Assembly (NCBI GenBank): GCA_964621215.1
Contig: CAZULF010000087.1
Coordinates: 1 to 9,004 of the forward strand
From: CAZULF01 sp964621215
Lineage (GTDB): Bacteria; Pseudomonadota; Gammaproteobacteria; UBA1113
Length of the DNA: 9,004 nt
Reading direction: 5' to 3'
Numbering within the stretch: the first letter of the stretch is position 1; every line of letters starts with the position of its first letter. Under the pieces are notes generated by a model, which was not told the DNA's origin, searched no databases, and saw nothing but the letters and a program-made list of their open reading frames with translations. The translations under genes were made by a program, and so were the position numbers. This document shows positions 1 through 6,284 of this stretch, in pieces.

Positions 1-955
1 GCGCAATATCATTGATATATTCAGGATTTATTTGTCGCAACCATTCATCTGCTCGCACGTGATCCTGCTTAATAAAACCAATTGCAATCGCTTGCAATGC
101 TTGCTGCACTTGTTCGGAATAAAAATGGTGCGTTCGTTTTAAAGTATTCCACGCCGTGGCAGCGGCTTCCGCATTGGTTGATGCCAAATGCTCAATACCA
201 TAAATCAATAAATCATTAAGCTGTTCATTATCCGGTGGAAATAATGTCACATCATTAATTAACTGTGGCGTAGCACGCACGCGTAACCAAAGTTGTGCCA
301 TCGGTTGTTGATCTATCGGCAACAATGTCACCAAATAATTAGCTAAATCAACTTGTTTAGCTTTAAGTGCTAAATGAAACCGTTGCCAAACCATGGCTAC
401 AGTCAATTGATTGTTGTCGATCCATGAGGTAAAGAGCACGTCACACTCTGGCACTTGAGAATAGGGAACCATCCATAATGTTGCAGCTAATTCTGTAGCT
501 TGCTGATAATCTCCCGTTTGCCATAGCGCAGTCGCATATAAACAACGCATATCGGCACTGGGATAAGGTTGGTAATAGTGCATGAATGTCGACCAAGCCT
601 GCTTAGCCGCTAAAATATGCAGCCACTGCTTACGTAATTTATCGGCTAACGGGGTATCGGCAAACTGAGTTAAAAACAAATTCACTGATGGCTCGATATC
701 TGCAATAGTTGAGGTATCCAAGCGCGGAACTAGTGCATCGTAAACAATATAAGGATAGAGAGGATTGCTCGGTAACGCTTTGCCGGTAATGGGTTGTGGT
801 ATGCCAGAAGTAGGCAACGGTTTGAGTAGTGGCAATGACTGGCCTTTATGTAAATATTTGTGTTGATAAACAAATATCGACAATAATGCAATAATCGACA
901 GCAGCAAAATACTGAGGATAATCCGAACTATTTTTGTCAGTGTCGTGTTTGTCAT
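1..955 (-). CDS. slt: Soluble lytic murein transglycosylase (Slt70-type), N-terminal half, runs off the left edge
   Basis: The frame is open from an ATG at 955-953 to the window edge, giving 318 codons with no stop. Slt70 enzymes cleave peptidoglycan between MurNAc and GlcNAc in the periplasm, leaving 1,6-anhydro ends. Residues about 9-30 form one hydrophobic segment after a short Lys/Arg-bearing N-terminus, so a signal peptide or membrane anchor is likely. The remainder is an alpha-helical superhelix that I recognise from E. coli Slt70: an NPLYPYIVYDAL-like segment, then CLYATALWQTGDYQQA, then a LW...CDVLF..W stretch and an RFHLALKAKQ helix. The family is about 600-650 residues, so the linker and catalytic SLT domain (with the catalytic Glu) lie outside the window. 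The start is 4 bases after the stop of the upstream gene and has only a weak Shine-Dalgarno, so translational coupling is likely. Confidence 0.82.
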   Translation of the reverse strand, partial: MTNTTLTKIVRIILSILLLSIIALLSIFVYQHKYLHKGQSLPLLKPLPTSGIPQPITGKALPSNPLYPYIVYDALVPRLDTSTIADIEPSVNLFLTQFADTPLADKLRKQWLHILAAKQAWSTFMHYYQPYPSADMRCLYATALWQTGDYQQATELAATLWMVPYSQVPECDVLFTSWIDNNQLTVAMVWQRFHLALKAKQVDLANYLVTLLPIDQQPMAQLWLRVRATPQLINDVTLFPPDNEQLNDLLIYGIEHLASTNAEAAATAWNTLKRTHHFYSEQVQQALQAIAIGFIKQDHVRADEWLRQINPEYINDIA

Positions 956-959
956 ATAC

Positions 960-2678
960 TTAATAGGATTTATCGACTTGATGGGCGCAATGCACTTGCT
1001 TACCATCAAAAGCTAAACCGACTTTATAGATTTGAGTGACGTAATGATATTGTTTAATTTGAGCGGTGTAGTCATTGACATCAATTTGCGTTACCGCTTG
1101 TTGCGCGATCGCTTGAGGATTTTCCCCTTTTTTAACATGTTTAAATTCGAGAATGACCGCTTGTGTCTTTTGAGTGTCTTTTGGAATAAATAATAAATCA
1201 GGACGACCATTGCCACTTTCGCGATTTGATTCAACGTAATAATCATCCAGTAAACTCGCCGTCAGCGCCAACATAAAACCGTGATAAAAGGCTTCTGGTT
1301 GCTTGGCATAATCGTGGATACTGGCAGCACTCACTAAAAAATGGTTTATATCTTTCACAAATAAATCCACATTGCCTTGTACTAAAGACTTCAATAATAA
1401 TTTGAGTTTTGTTTGTTGTGGTAATGCACGCATCCAATCCACAAAATCCGATTTATACAAAGTCAAGACTTCTTTATTGGGAATAGCAAGTTGACACAAA
1501 TAATCTAAACCAATGGGCTCTTGCGCAAGCACTTTCAAATATCCGGTATACAGTAATAAACTCCAAATGCTAACTTCATCGTTGATAATATTATCATAAC
1601 GAATACTCTCGCTCACGACTCCTTCTATGGTTTTTCCTTCCAGTAGTTGTTGAAATTTAGTTTTCACTTCCACGGATGTATCTTGTAATACACTTTTTAA
1701 CAGCGCATCATCCGCCGTATTTACCCAATAGGGTCGTAATTCACCTTCGTTCTTAAGGGCATTAATGATCGACCAGGGATTATATAAAGTCAGTCCACCT
1801 ATACAATAGCCATTGTACCAATCCTTCACTTTAGCTTCGTCTTTCTGCAATCCTTGTGCTACAAAAAGTTGATCTAACTCTTTATCATCAAATCCAAAAT
1901 GCTGCCCGTATTGCTTATTGAGGACAGTGTAAACATCAATATTATTGAGTCCCGATAACATGCTATCTTTCGAAACCCGCAAAATACCGGTTAATACGCC
2001 TTTTTTTAGCGCGGGATTGCTTTTTAATGCCGCACTCAACAGATTTTTCATGAAAATGGTAAATTCATCCAAATAACCTTGGTTAAAAGCCGCATTAAGC
2101 GGCGTGTCGTATTCATCGATAAGGATATAGACTGGTTTATTACAATGTTGTCTTAATAGCTCGCTTAAAATTTTGAGTGAATTTTCCAACTCATCCTGAC
2201 TGGGGTCATCACTCAAGTATTTATAAAACAGCGCTCGTTCATTGTCATTTAATTGTTTCGACTCAAATAAATAATAATGTTGTCGACAGAGTTCCTGGAT
2301 CAATAATTTGATCTTCTCCACCGCCGTTTTAAAATCGTGTGCTTTGATATCTTTAAAGCTCACTGAAATGACGGGATATTGTCCCTGATGGTCGCGAATA
2401 TAACGACCATCTTCAACTTGAGCAATAAGGTAGGAATCAAACAGGCCAGCTGTCTTTTGCCGCCACACTTCATCTGCCAAAAAATAATGTAACATCGACA
2501 AATTCAAAGTCTTTCCCCACCGGCGCGGACGGGTGATGAGGGTGACTTCGGAGGGATCATCAATAATTTCTTTTATAAACAACGTCTTATCAGCAAATAG
2601 ATACTTATTCTCGGGGGTAGCAAGCTTGCCGAAATTATCAACACCAATAGGCAAATTTTTGGGCATAGTTTTTGACAT
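960..2678 (-). CDS. AAA-ATPase-like protein with C-terminal PD-(D/E)XK nuclease-fold domain
   Basis: The 572-residue product has the architecture of the AAA-ATPase_like (PF09820) plus PD-(D/E)XK (DUF1703/PDDEXK_9) family. The N-terminus has the family signature IGVDNFGKL and YLFADKTLFI, then a P-loop variant RPRRWGKT at residues 50-57 and a Walker B-like ILIDEYD with D188/E189. The C-terminal domain has the nuclease-fold signature RPD (D494) followed by ILEFK (E511, K513), so the predicted catalytic residues are intact. The biological role of the family is not established; defence, mobile-element and nuclease roles have been suggested. The ATG at 2678 is preceded by AAAAGG (2692-2687) with 8-base spacing. 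An in-frame ATG at codon 5 (2666-2664) is a possible alternative. It is upstream of and probably co-transcribed with the slt-like gene. Length is normal and there is no sign of decay. Confidence 0.85.
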   Translation of the reverse strand: MSKTMPKNLPIGVDNFGKLATPENKYLFADKTLFIKEIIDDPSEVTLITRPRRWGKTLNLSMLHYFLADEVWRQKTAGLFDSYLIAQVEDGRYIRDHQGQYPVISVSFKDIKAHDFKTAVEKIKLLIQELCRQHYYLFESKQLNDNERALFYKYLSDDPSQDELENSLKILSELLRQHCNKPVYILIDEYDTPLNAAFNQGYLDEFTIFMKNLLSAALKSNPALKKGVLTGILRVSKDSMLSGLNNIDVYTVLNKQYGQHFGFDDKELDQLFVAQGLQKDEAKVKDWYNGYCIGGLTLYNPWSIINALKNEGELRPYWVNTADDALLKSVLQDTSVEVKTKFQQLLEGKTIEGVVSESIRYDNIINDEVSIWSLLLYTGYLKVLAQEPIGLDYLCQLAIPNKEVLTLYKSDFVDWMRALPQQTKLKLLLKSLVQGNVDLFVKDINHFLVSAASIHDYAKQPEAFYHGFMLALTASLLDDYYVESNRESGNGRPDLLFIPKDTQKTQAVILEFKHVKKGENPQAIAQQAVTQIDVNDYTAQIKQYHYVTQIYKVGLAFDGKQVHCAHQVDKSY

Positions 2679-2712
2679 AACTGGAACCTTTTACGCACAG
2701 ATTATTGAACAT

Positions 2713-2718
2713 ATTATA
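2713..2718 (-). promoter_or_regulatory. Possible -10 element for the minus-strand ATPase/nuclease gene
   Basis: Read on the minus strand this is a perfect TATAAT, 34 bases upstream of the ATG. That would give a short leader of about 28 nt containing the AAAAGG ribosome site. I see no good -35 hexamer at 16-18 bases, so the promoter is either weak, activator-dependent or a chance match in AT-rich DNA. Confidence 0.4.
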
Positions 2719-2761
2719 AATGAATCACTACAAATAGCTATGTCTTCTTCATGCGTTAGGC

Positions 2762-2782
2762 CTAGCGCTTCATCCAGGATAC
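2762..2782 (-). repeat. Degenerate partial copy of the dispersed repeat found at 7402-7461
   Basis: Read on the minus strand, these 21 bases match 7402-7422 at 18 of 21 positions (common core CCTGGATG, then AGCG, then TAG). The second arm of the palindrome is not present nearby, so this is a half element or a decayed copy. The match was made by eye. Confidence 0.45.
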
Positions 2783-2853
2783 AGCTGGCGGTCAAAACAA
2801 ACACCATTAATGCATGACAAATCCATCGAGTGCGCCGTTATCTTTTAGTTATG

Positions 2854-2867
2854 TAAGAGATTTCTTC
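2854..2867. promoter_or_regulatory. LetA/GacA (UvrY)-like binding site upstream of the Csr-type RNA
   Basis: The 14 bases TAAGAGATTTCTTC match the Legionella LetA consensus TNAGAAATTTCTNA (recalled, not looked up) at 10 of 12 defined positions. They sit in a wider imperfect dyad (TGTAAGA...TCTTCA, 2852-2868). The centre is about 165 bases upstream of the predicted RNA start. Far-upstream activation by GacA/LetA is typical of rsmY/rsmZ promoters, which is why I connect the two. The motif alone would be weak evidence. Confidence 0.5.
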
Positions 2868-2991
2868 ATTAAATGTAATACCAGAGCGTATTTCATGCCA
2901 TAAACTACGTTAACTCGTTGAAATATATGGAGTACATGCTAGAAAGCTCGTTTTCACTGTGCATTTGCCACCTTCAAATCCCACTTTTTGC

Positions 2992-3019
2992 TTGCCTGCT
3001 GTCCATTGTTTGATACACT
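2992..3019 (+). promoter_or_regulatory. Sigma70-type promoter of the CsrB/RsmZ-like RNA
   Basis: A -35-like TTGCCT (2992-2997) lies 16 bases before the -10-like TACACT (3014-3019), which is preceded by TG at 3011-3012 and so forms an extended -10. Each hexamer matches consensus at 4 of 6 bases. Initiation would be at about 3025-3027, exactly where the first GGA hairpin begins, which supports the placement. Confidence 0.5.
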
Positions 3020-3025
3020 AGAAAA

Positions 3026-3340
3026 GTTAGTTAAGGATTAGCTAATATACATTGGATGTAAGCGCAAGGATTCGCGCACTTTCAAGGATGTTACAGGGAC
3101 GATTAGGCAGCATGGATGTGTATACAAGGAGAGCTGCCCGCTAAATGGAATCAGATTCCTATTTCGCAGATTTTTCTGTGAAGGGAGCCTGATAATGGGG
3201 TTTAGGGCATGAACCTCATATTAGCTTGAGAGGATATCTCAAATAACTGACCTTTGCTACTCCTCATGGATGAGAGGTCTTTAGCAATAGTATTTTGCTA
3301 TTTGCTGGCTCCGGCATGGACTTGCTGGAGCCTTTTTCTT
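3026..3340 (+). ncRNA. CsrB/RsmZ-like regulatory RNA that likely sequesters CsrA/RsmA
   Basis: This stretch of about 315 nt has no protein gene but contains 13 GGA trinucleotides (at 3035, 3054, 3068, 3086, 3097, 3114, 3128, 3147, 3184, 3232, 3268, 3318 and 3327); ten are ANGGA. Many fall in loops of small perfect hairpins: TTAGTTA/TAGCTAA with loop AGGAT (3027-3045), TACA/TGTA with loop TTGGA (3048-3060), GCGC/GCGC (3062-3077), TTGAGA/TCTCAA with loop GGATA (3226-3242), and CTCA/TGAG with loop TGGA (3263-3274). Others are apparently single stranded, such as TCAAGGATGTT and ATACAAGGAGA, close to the CsrA SELEX consensus. The pair 3106-3111/3133-3138 (GGCAGC/GCTGCC) closes a domain with two GGAs. 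It has an upstream promoter, a LetA-like box and a strong terminator. Known CsrB/RsmZ RNAs bind several CsrA dimers and free target mRNAs. The 5' end is inferred. I cannot say which named family (CsrB, CsrC, RsmX/Y/Z) it is closest to. Confidence 0.75.
3307..3337 (+). terminator. Intrinsic terminator of the CsrB/RsmZ-like RNA
   Basis: A 10-bp stem (3307-3316 with 3323-3332, GGCTCCGGCA/TGCTGGAGCC, one G-U pair) has a six-base loop TGGACT and is followed by five T, then CTT. This is a textbook rho-independent terminator. Its loop also shows a GGA, so it may double as a CsrA site. An AT-rich hairpin TAGCAA/TTGCTA (3282-3300) sits just upstream. Confidence 0.9.
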
Positions 3341-3430
3341 TGCACTACTTTGCTTAATTTAAATACCCTCGTGAAAAACATTCATCTTCCGCATACTTTT
3401 CATTGCTGTGTCTACCGCTTTGTGAAAAAA

Positions 3431-3448
3431 TAGCGTATTTGAACGCTA
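3431..3448 (+). promoter_or_regulatory. Small hairpin just upstream of the rppH ribosome site
   Basis: A perfect 6-bp inverted repeat TAGCGT/ACGCTA surrounds a six-base loop ATTTGA and ends seven bases before the GGGTGA ribosome site. It could be a leader hairpin affecting translation or mRNA stability, or an operator. I found no convincing promoter for rppH in 3341-3430, so its transcription start is unknown. Read-through from the upstream RNA is limited by the strong terminator. Confidence 0.3.
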
Positions 3449-3457
3449 ATACTCAGG

Positions 3458-3940
3458 GTGAATGTGTTGATTGATGCGGAAGGTTTTCGATTCAATGTTG
3501 GTATTATTTTAACCAACGCTCAAGGCAAAGTCTTTTGGGGCCGGCGCGTAGGTCAAAATGCCTGGCAGTTTCCACAAGGCGGCATGCAACATGATGAAAC
3601 GCCTGAGCAAGCCATGTTTCGCGAATTACATGAAGAAGTAGGATTGTCTCCCGAAGATGTGACCGTGCTTGCCGTCACGCCAGGATGGATGCGTTATCGG
3701 TTACCCTCCGCCTTAATTAGGCATTCGATAACACCACTGTGTATCGGCCAAAAACAAAAATGGTTTTTGTTGCGATTAGTCAGTGATGAACAACGAATAT
3801 GTTTGAACCTTTCCGTCAAACCTGAATTTGATCACTGGCGTTGGGTTAATTATTGGTATCCATTACGCGAAGTCATCAGTTTTAAGCGTAGAGTATACCG
3901 TAAAGCACTACATTTTTTTGCGTCATTTAGGGCCCGCTGA
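3458..3940 (+). CDS. rppH: RNA 5'-pyrophosphohydrolase RppH (Nudix family)
   Basis: RppH removes pyrophosphate from mRNA 5' ends and so triggers RNase E-dependent decay in the cytoplasm. The Nudix box is complete at residues 41-63: GG...E...REL.EE.GL, with metal-binding Glu residues E56, E59 and E60. Strong RppH-specific features follow: WQFPQGG, CIGQKQKWFLL, PEFD.WRWV.YWYP, and SFKR.VYR near the C-terminus. At 160 residues it is close to the E. coli enzyme. The frame opens at GTG 3458, but the ribosome site AGGGTGA (3455-3461) overlaps that codon. The true start is therefore more likely GTG 3464 or TTG 3467, and TTG 3467 aligns with the E. coli N-terminus MIDDDGY. All candidates are non-ATG. 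It lies immediately before ptsP, the conserved gammaproteobacterial order. The stop codon is inside an inverted repeat. Confidence 0.95.
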   Translation: MNVLIDAEGFRFNVGIILTNAQGKVFWGRRVGQNAWQFPQGGMQHDETPEQAMFRELHEEVGLSPEDVTVLAVTPGWMRYRLPSALIRHSITPLCIGQKQKWFLLRLVSDEQRICLNLSVKPEFDHWRWVNYWYPLREVISFKRRVYRKALHFFASFRAR

Positions 3941-3986
3941 CAAGCGGTATTATGCCCAGCATAGTAGAATTGTCAACGGGCCCTAA
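3927..3986. repeat. Inverted repeat with 17-base arms overlapping the end of rppH
   Basis: Arms 3927-3943 and 3970-3986 (TTAGGGCCCG, one mismatch, then TGACAA against TTGTCA, mismatch, CGGGCCCTAA) flank a 26-base spacer. The rppH stop codon TGA at 3938-3940 is within the left arm. The GC-rich stem should fold strongly in RNA and could protect the rppH 3' end or reduce read-through into ptsP. No T tract follows, so it is not a standard intrinsic terminator. The form (a short palindrome with precise ends) also fits a miniature repetitive element, but no second copy is visible in the window. Confidence 0.7.
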
Positions 3987-4015
3987 TTTCCAAGAGCGCA
4001 AAAATAAAGTATAAT
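3987..4015 (+). promoter_or_regulatory. Sigma70-type promoter of ptsP
   Basis: TTTCCA (3987-3992, 4 of 6 to the -35 consensus) is separated by 17 bases from a perfect TATAAT (4010-4015). Transcription would begin near 4022, giving a leader of about 20 nt that contains AGGGG (4031-4035) seven bases before the GTG start. This suggests that ptsP and the downstream genes can be expressed independently of rppH. Confidence 0.6.
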
Positions 4016-4042
4016 TATGACTTTTCAACAAGGGGCTCTATT

Positions 4043-6283
4043 GTGCTGACTACGTTACGTCGCATTACACAAGAGGTTGATGCAGCCCCTGATCTACCTA
4101 CCGTGCTACAAACTGTCGTGACCGCCGTTAAAAATACCATTCATGTCGATAGCTGTAGCGTATTTTTACTGGATGAGCAGCAACAACATTATCTATTATC
4201 TGCCACCGAGGGCCTTAACCCCAATGCGGTTAATCAACTTAAAATTCCCGTAGGTAAAGGACTGGTGAGTGTCGTTGGCGAACGCGCAGAAATTATTAAT
4301 ATTGATAACGCCCCCACACATCCGCAGTTTTATTTTGACGCGTATAGTCGCGAAGAACCTTATCATGCTTTTTTAGGGGTTCCCATTGTTCATCGCCGCC
4401 ATTCACTAGGTGTGCTGGTGGCACAAAAACACGAAGAGCGCCGGTTTGATGAAGAGGAAGAAGCGTTTCTCGTGACACTCTCTGCGCAACTCGCTGGAGC
4501 AATCGCTCAAGCTAAGGCCAGCGGTCACTTTAGTGCGTTGCTTCGCGCGCAACAAGCAGGAACGAGTACTGAAAATATTATTTTAAAAGGCGTGGCTTGC
4601 GTCAATGGTATTGCGGTGGGTATGGCTACCGTGATCTATCCGCAAGCAGATTTAGATGCCGTGCCGGATCAGATGACCGAAGACATTCCCGCTGAACTTC
4701 TTTCATTTGAACAAGCATTAGCGACCTGCCGCGTAGAAATTACAGGATTACGCCAACGTTTAGCTAATACGTTACCCGCTTCTGAGCTTGCCTTGTTTGA
4801 TGCCTACCTCAACATGTTAGAAGATAATAGTTTAGGCGATGAAATTCGAGCAATGATTCAGCAAGGTTGTGCGGCACAAACGGCTATTCGCGATGCCATC
4901 AATCAACATGAACAACATTTTTCCCTGATGGATGATATCTACTTACGTGAGCGCGGTGCCGATATTCGCAGCCTGGGGCAACGTTTATTAGCTTGCTTGC
5001 AAGAACAACAACGCACAGCACGTGTCTATCCTGAAAAAACTATTTTGGTCGGTGAAGAAATTACGGCAGCTGATTTGGCAGAAGTGCCTGATGGTCGCTT
5101 GGTGGGGATTGTTTCTGGAAGCGGTTCGATCAATGCGCACGTTGCTATTTTAGCCCGTGCGTTAGGTATACCGACTATTCTTGGTGTTGAAGGCTTGCCT
5201 ATTGCTGAAATAGATAAAACTGAATTGTTCATCGATGGTAGCAATGGTGATGTGTATGTAGCTGCATCATTACAATTGCAAAGAGAACTTTTGCAGTTAC
5301 AAGCACAAGAACAGCGCTATAAAGAACATTTGCAACATATCCGTGATTTACCCACAGAAACATTAGATGGACATAAGATAAGTTTACGCGTCAATGTTGG
5401 GTTAGCTATTAATCGCGGTTCGTCATTACGCACTAATGCTGAAGGGGTTGGCTTATTTCGCTCTGAAGTAGTTTTTATGGGACGCGATCGCTTCCCCTCC
5501 GAAGAAGAGCAACGCATTATCTATCGACAACTATTATCTGCCTTCGCCCCTCGTCCGGTAGTGATGAGAACATTGGATGTGGGTAGCGATAAAAATTTAC
5601 CTTACTTTGAAGTGGAAGAAGAAAACCCGGCATTAGGCTGGCGCGGTATTCGCATTACACTCGATCACCCTGAAGTTTTTCTAGTGCAAATCCGTGCCAT
5701 GCTGCGCGCGAGTGAAGGGCTAGATAATTTAAGTCTATTATTACCGATGATTAGCACGCCCAGTGAAGTCGATGAATCGATTCGTTTGATTCACCGTGCA
5801 TTGAATGAGTTACGTGAAGAAGGACTTAATATTGCTTTACCGCAAATCGGTGCCATGATTGAAGTCCCTTCGGCCGTCTATCAAGCGAAAGATATTATTA
5901 AACGAGTCAATTTCCTTTCTGTTGGCAGCAATGATCTTATTCAATATTTACTTGCCGTCGATCGTAATAATGCACACGTTGCGCATTTATATCAGGCACT
6001 CCATCCCGCTGTGCTACAAGCGTTAAAAATTATTGTTGATGCGGCTAAAGCTGCCGGCAAATGGGTAAGCATTTGTGGTGAAATGGTCAGTGATCCCTTG
6101 GCCGTACCTTTGCTAGTTGCATTGGGTTTTGATTGTTTAAGCACCCACTCCGCTAATTTGTTGCAAGTAAAGTCCATTATTCGCAATATGAGCTTGAAAC
6201 AAGGACAAGAAATTTTAGCCCGCGCACTCGATATGGAAGAAGTATCGCAAGTGAAAGCCTTGATAGAAAGTCAGGGTTTTTAA
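4043..6283 (+). CDS. ptsP: Phosphoenolpyruvate-protein phosphotransferase PtsP (enzyme I-Ntr)
   Basis: PtsP takes phosphate from PEP and passes it to NPr (PtsO) in the cytoplasmic nitrogen-related phosphotransferase system, which regulates rather than transports. Three parts are visible in the 746 residues. A GAF sensor domain covers about 10-155 (SCSVFLLDE, GKGLVSVV, FLGVPIVHR..LGVLV); its presence distinguishes PtsP from sugar enzyme I. The enzyme I N-terminal and swivelling domains follow, with the phospho-acceptor His366 in NAHVAILARALGIP. The C-terminal PEP-binding barrel shows GVGLFRSEVVFM, MRTLDVGSDKNLPY, GWRGIR, IGAMIEVPSA, FLSVGSNDLIQYLLAVDR and the catalytic Cys678 in ICGEMVSDP. All key residues are present. 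The GTG start has a well-placed AGGGG. It follows rppH as in E. coli, and the next gene begins one base after its stop, indicating an operon. Confidence 0.96.
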   Translation: MLTTLRRITQEVDAAPDLPTVLQTVVTAVKNTIHVDSCSVFLLDEQQQHYLLSATEGLNPNAVNQLKIPVGKGLVSVVGERAEIINIDNAPTHPQFYFDAYSREEPYHAFLGVPIVHRRHSLGVLVAQKHEERRFDEEEEAFLVTLSAQLAGAIAQAKASGHFSALLRAQQAGTSTENIILKGVACVNGIAVGMATVIYPQADLDAVPDQMTEDIPAELLSFEQALATCRVEITGLRQRLANTLPASELALFDAYLNMLEDNSLGDEIRAMIQQGCAAQTAIRDAINQHEQHFSLMDDIYLRERGADIRSLGQRLLACLQEQQRTARVYPEKTILVGEEITAADLAEVPDGRLVGIVSGSGSINAHVAILARALGIPTILGVEGLPIAEIDKTELFIDGSNGDVYVAASLQLQRELLQLQAQEQRYKEHLQHIRDLPTETLDGHKISLRVNVGLAINRGSSLRTNAEGVGLFRSEVVFMGRDRFPSEEEQRIIYRQLLSAFAPRPVVMRTLDVGSDKNLPYFEVEEENPALGWRGIRITLDHPEVFLVQIRAMLRASEGLDNLSLLLPMISTPSEVDESIRLIHRALNELREEGLNIALPQIGAMIEVPSAVYQAKDIIKRVNFLSVGSNDLIQYLLAVDRNNAHVAHLYQALHPAVLQALKIIVDAAKAAGKWVSICGEMVSDPLAVPLLVALGFDCLSTHSANLLQVKSIIRNMSLKQGQEILARALDMEEVSQVKALIESQGF

Positions 6284-6284
6284 T

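Larger units (their letters stand above)
2679..3025. other. Intergenic region between divergent units, no credible protein gene
   Basis: About 350 bases separate the minus-strand unit from the predicted RNA gene. They hold the minus-strand -10 candidate and ribosome site, a 21-base degenerate copy of a dispersed repeat (2762-2782), a LetA/GacA-like dyad (2854-2867) and the RNA promoter (2992-3019). The only sizeable open frame, on the plus strand into about 2817, mostly overlaps the 5' end of the ATPase gene in antisense and has no ribosome site or recognisable product. Bases 2870-2990 show nothing I can name. Confidence 0.6.

Noticed and set aside
2533..2817. Plus-strand 94-codon open frame.
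   Set aside because: It is mostly antisense to the 5' end of the ATPase/nuclease gene, with no ribosome site and no family resemblance.
3088..3144. Eighteen-codon plus-strand frame inside the RNA (starts ATG TTA CAG, ends TAA).
   Set aside because: The only AAGG is adjacent to the ATG with no spacing, and the segment is better explained by GGA motifs and hairpins.
3195..3212. Five-codon frame after AAGGGAG with ideal 8-base spacing.
   Set aside because: It is too short to be distinguished from a GGA motif followed by a chance ATG; no leader-peptide logic such as a downstream attenuated gene is visible.
3020..3340. Identity as RNase P RNA, tmRNA, 6S RNA or SRP RNA.
   Set aside because: None of the conserved cores I know for these RNAs is present (for example no GAGGAAAGTCC of RNase P, no tRNA-like end, no long 6S-like open bubble), whereas repeated GGA hairpins are.
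4296..6186. Several minus-strand frames of 64-72 codons within ptsP.
   Set aside because: All are antisense shadows of strongly conserved ptsP coding sequence.
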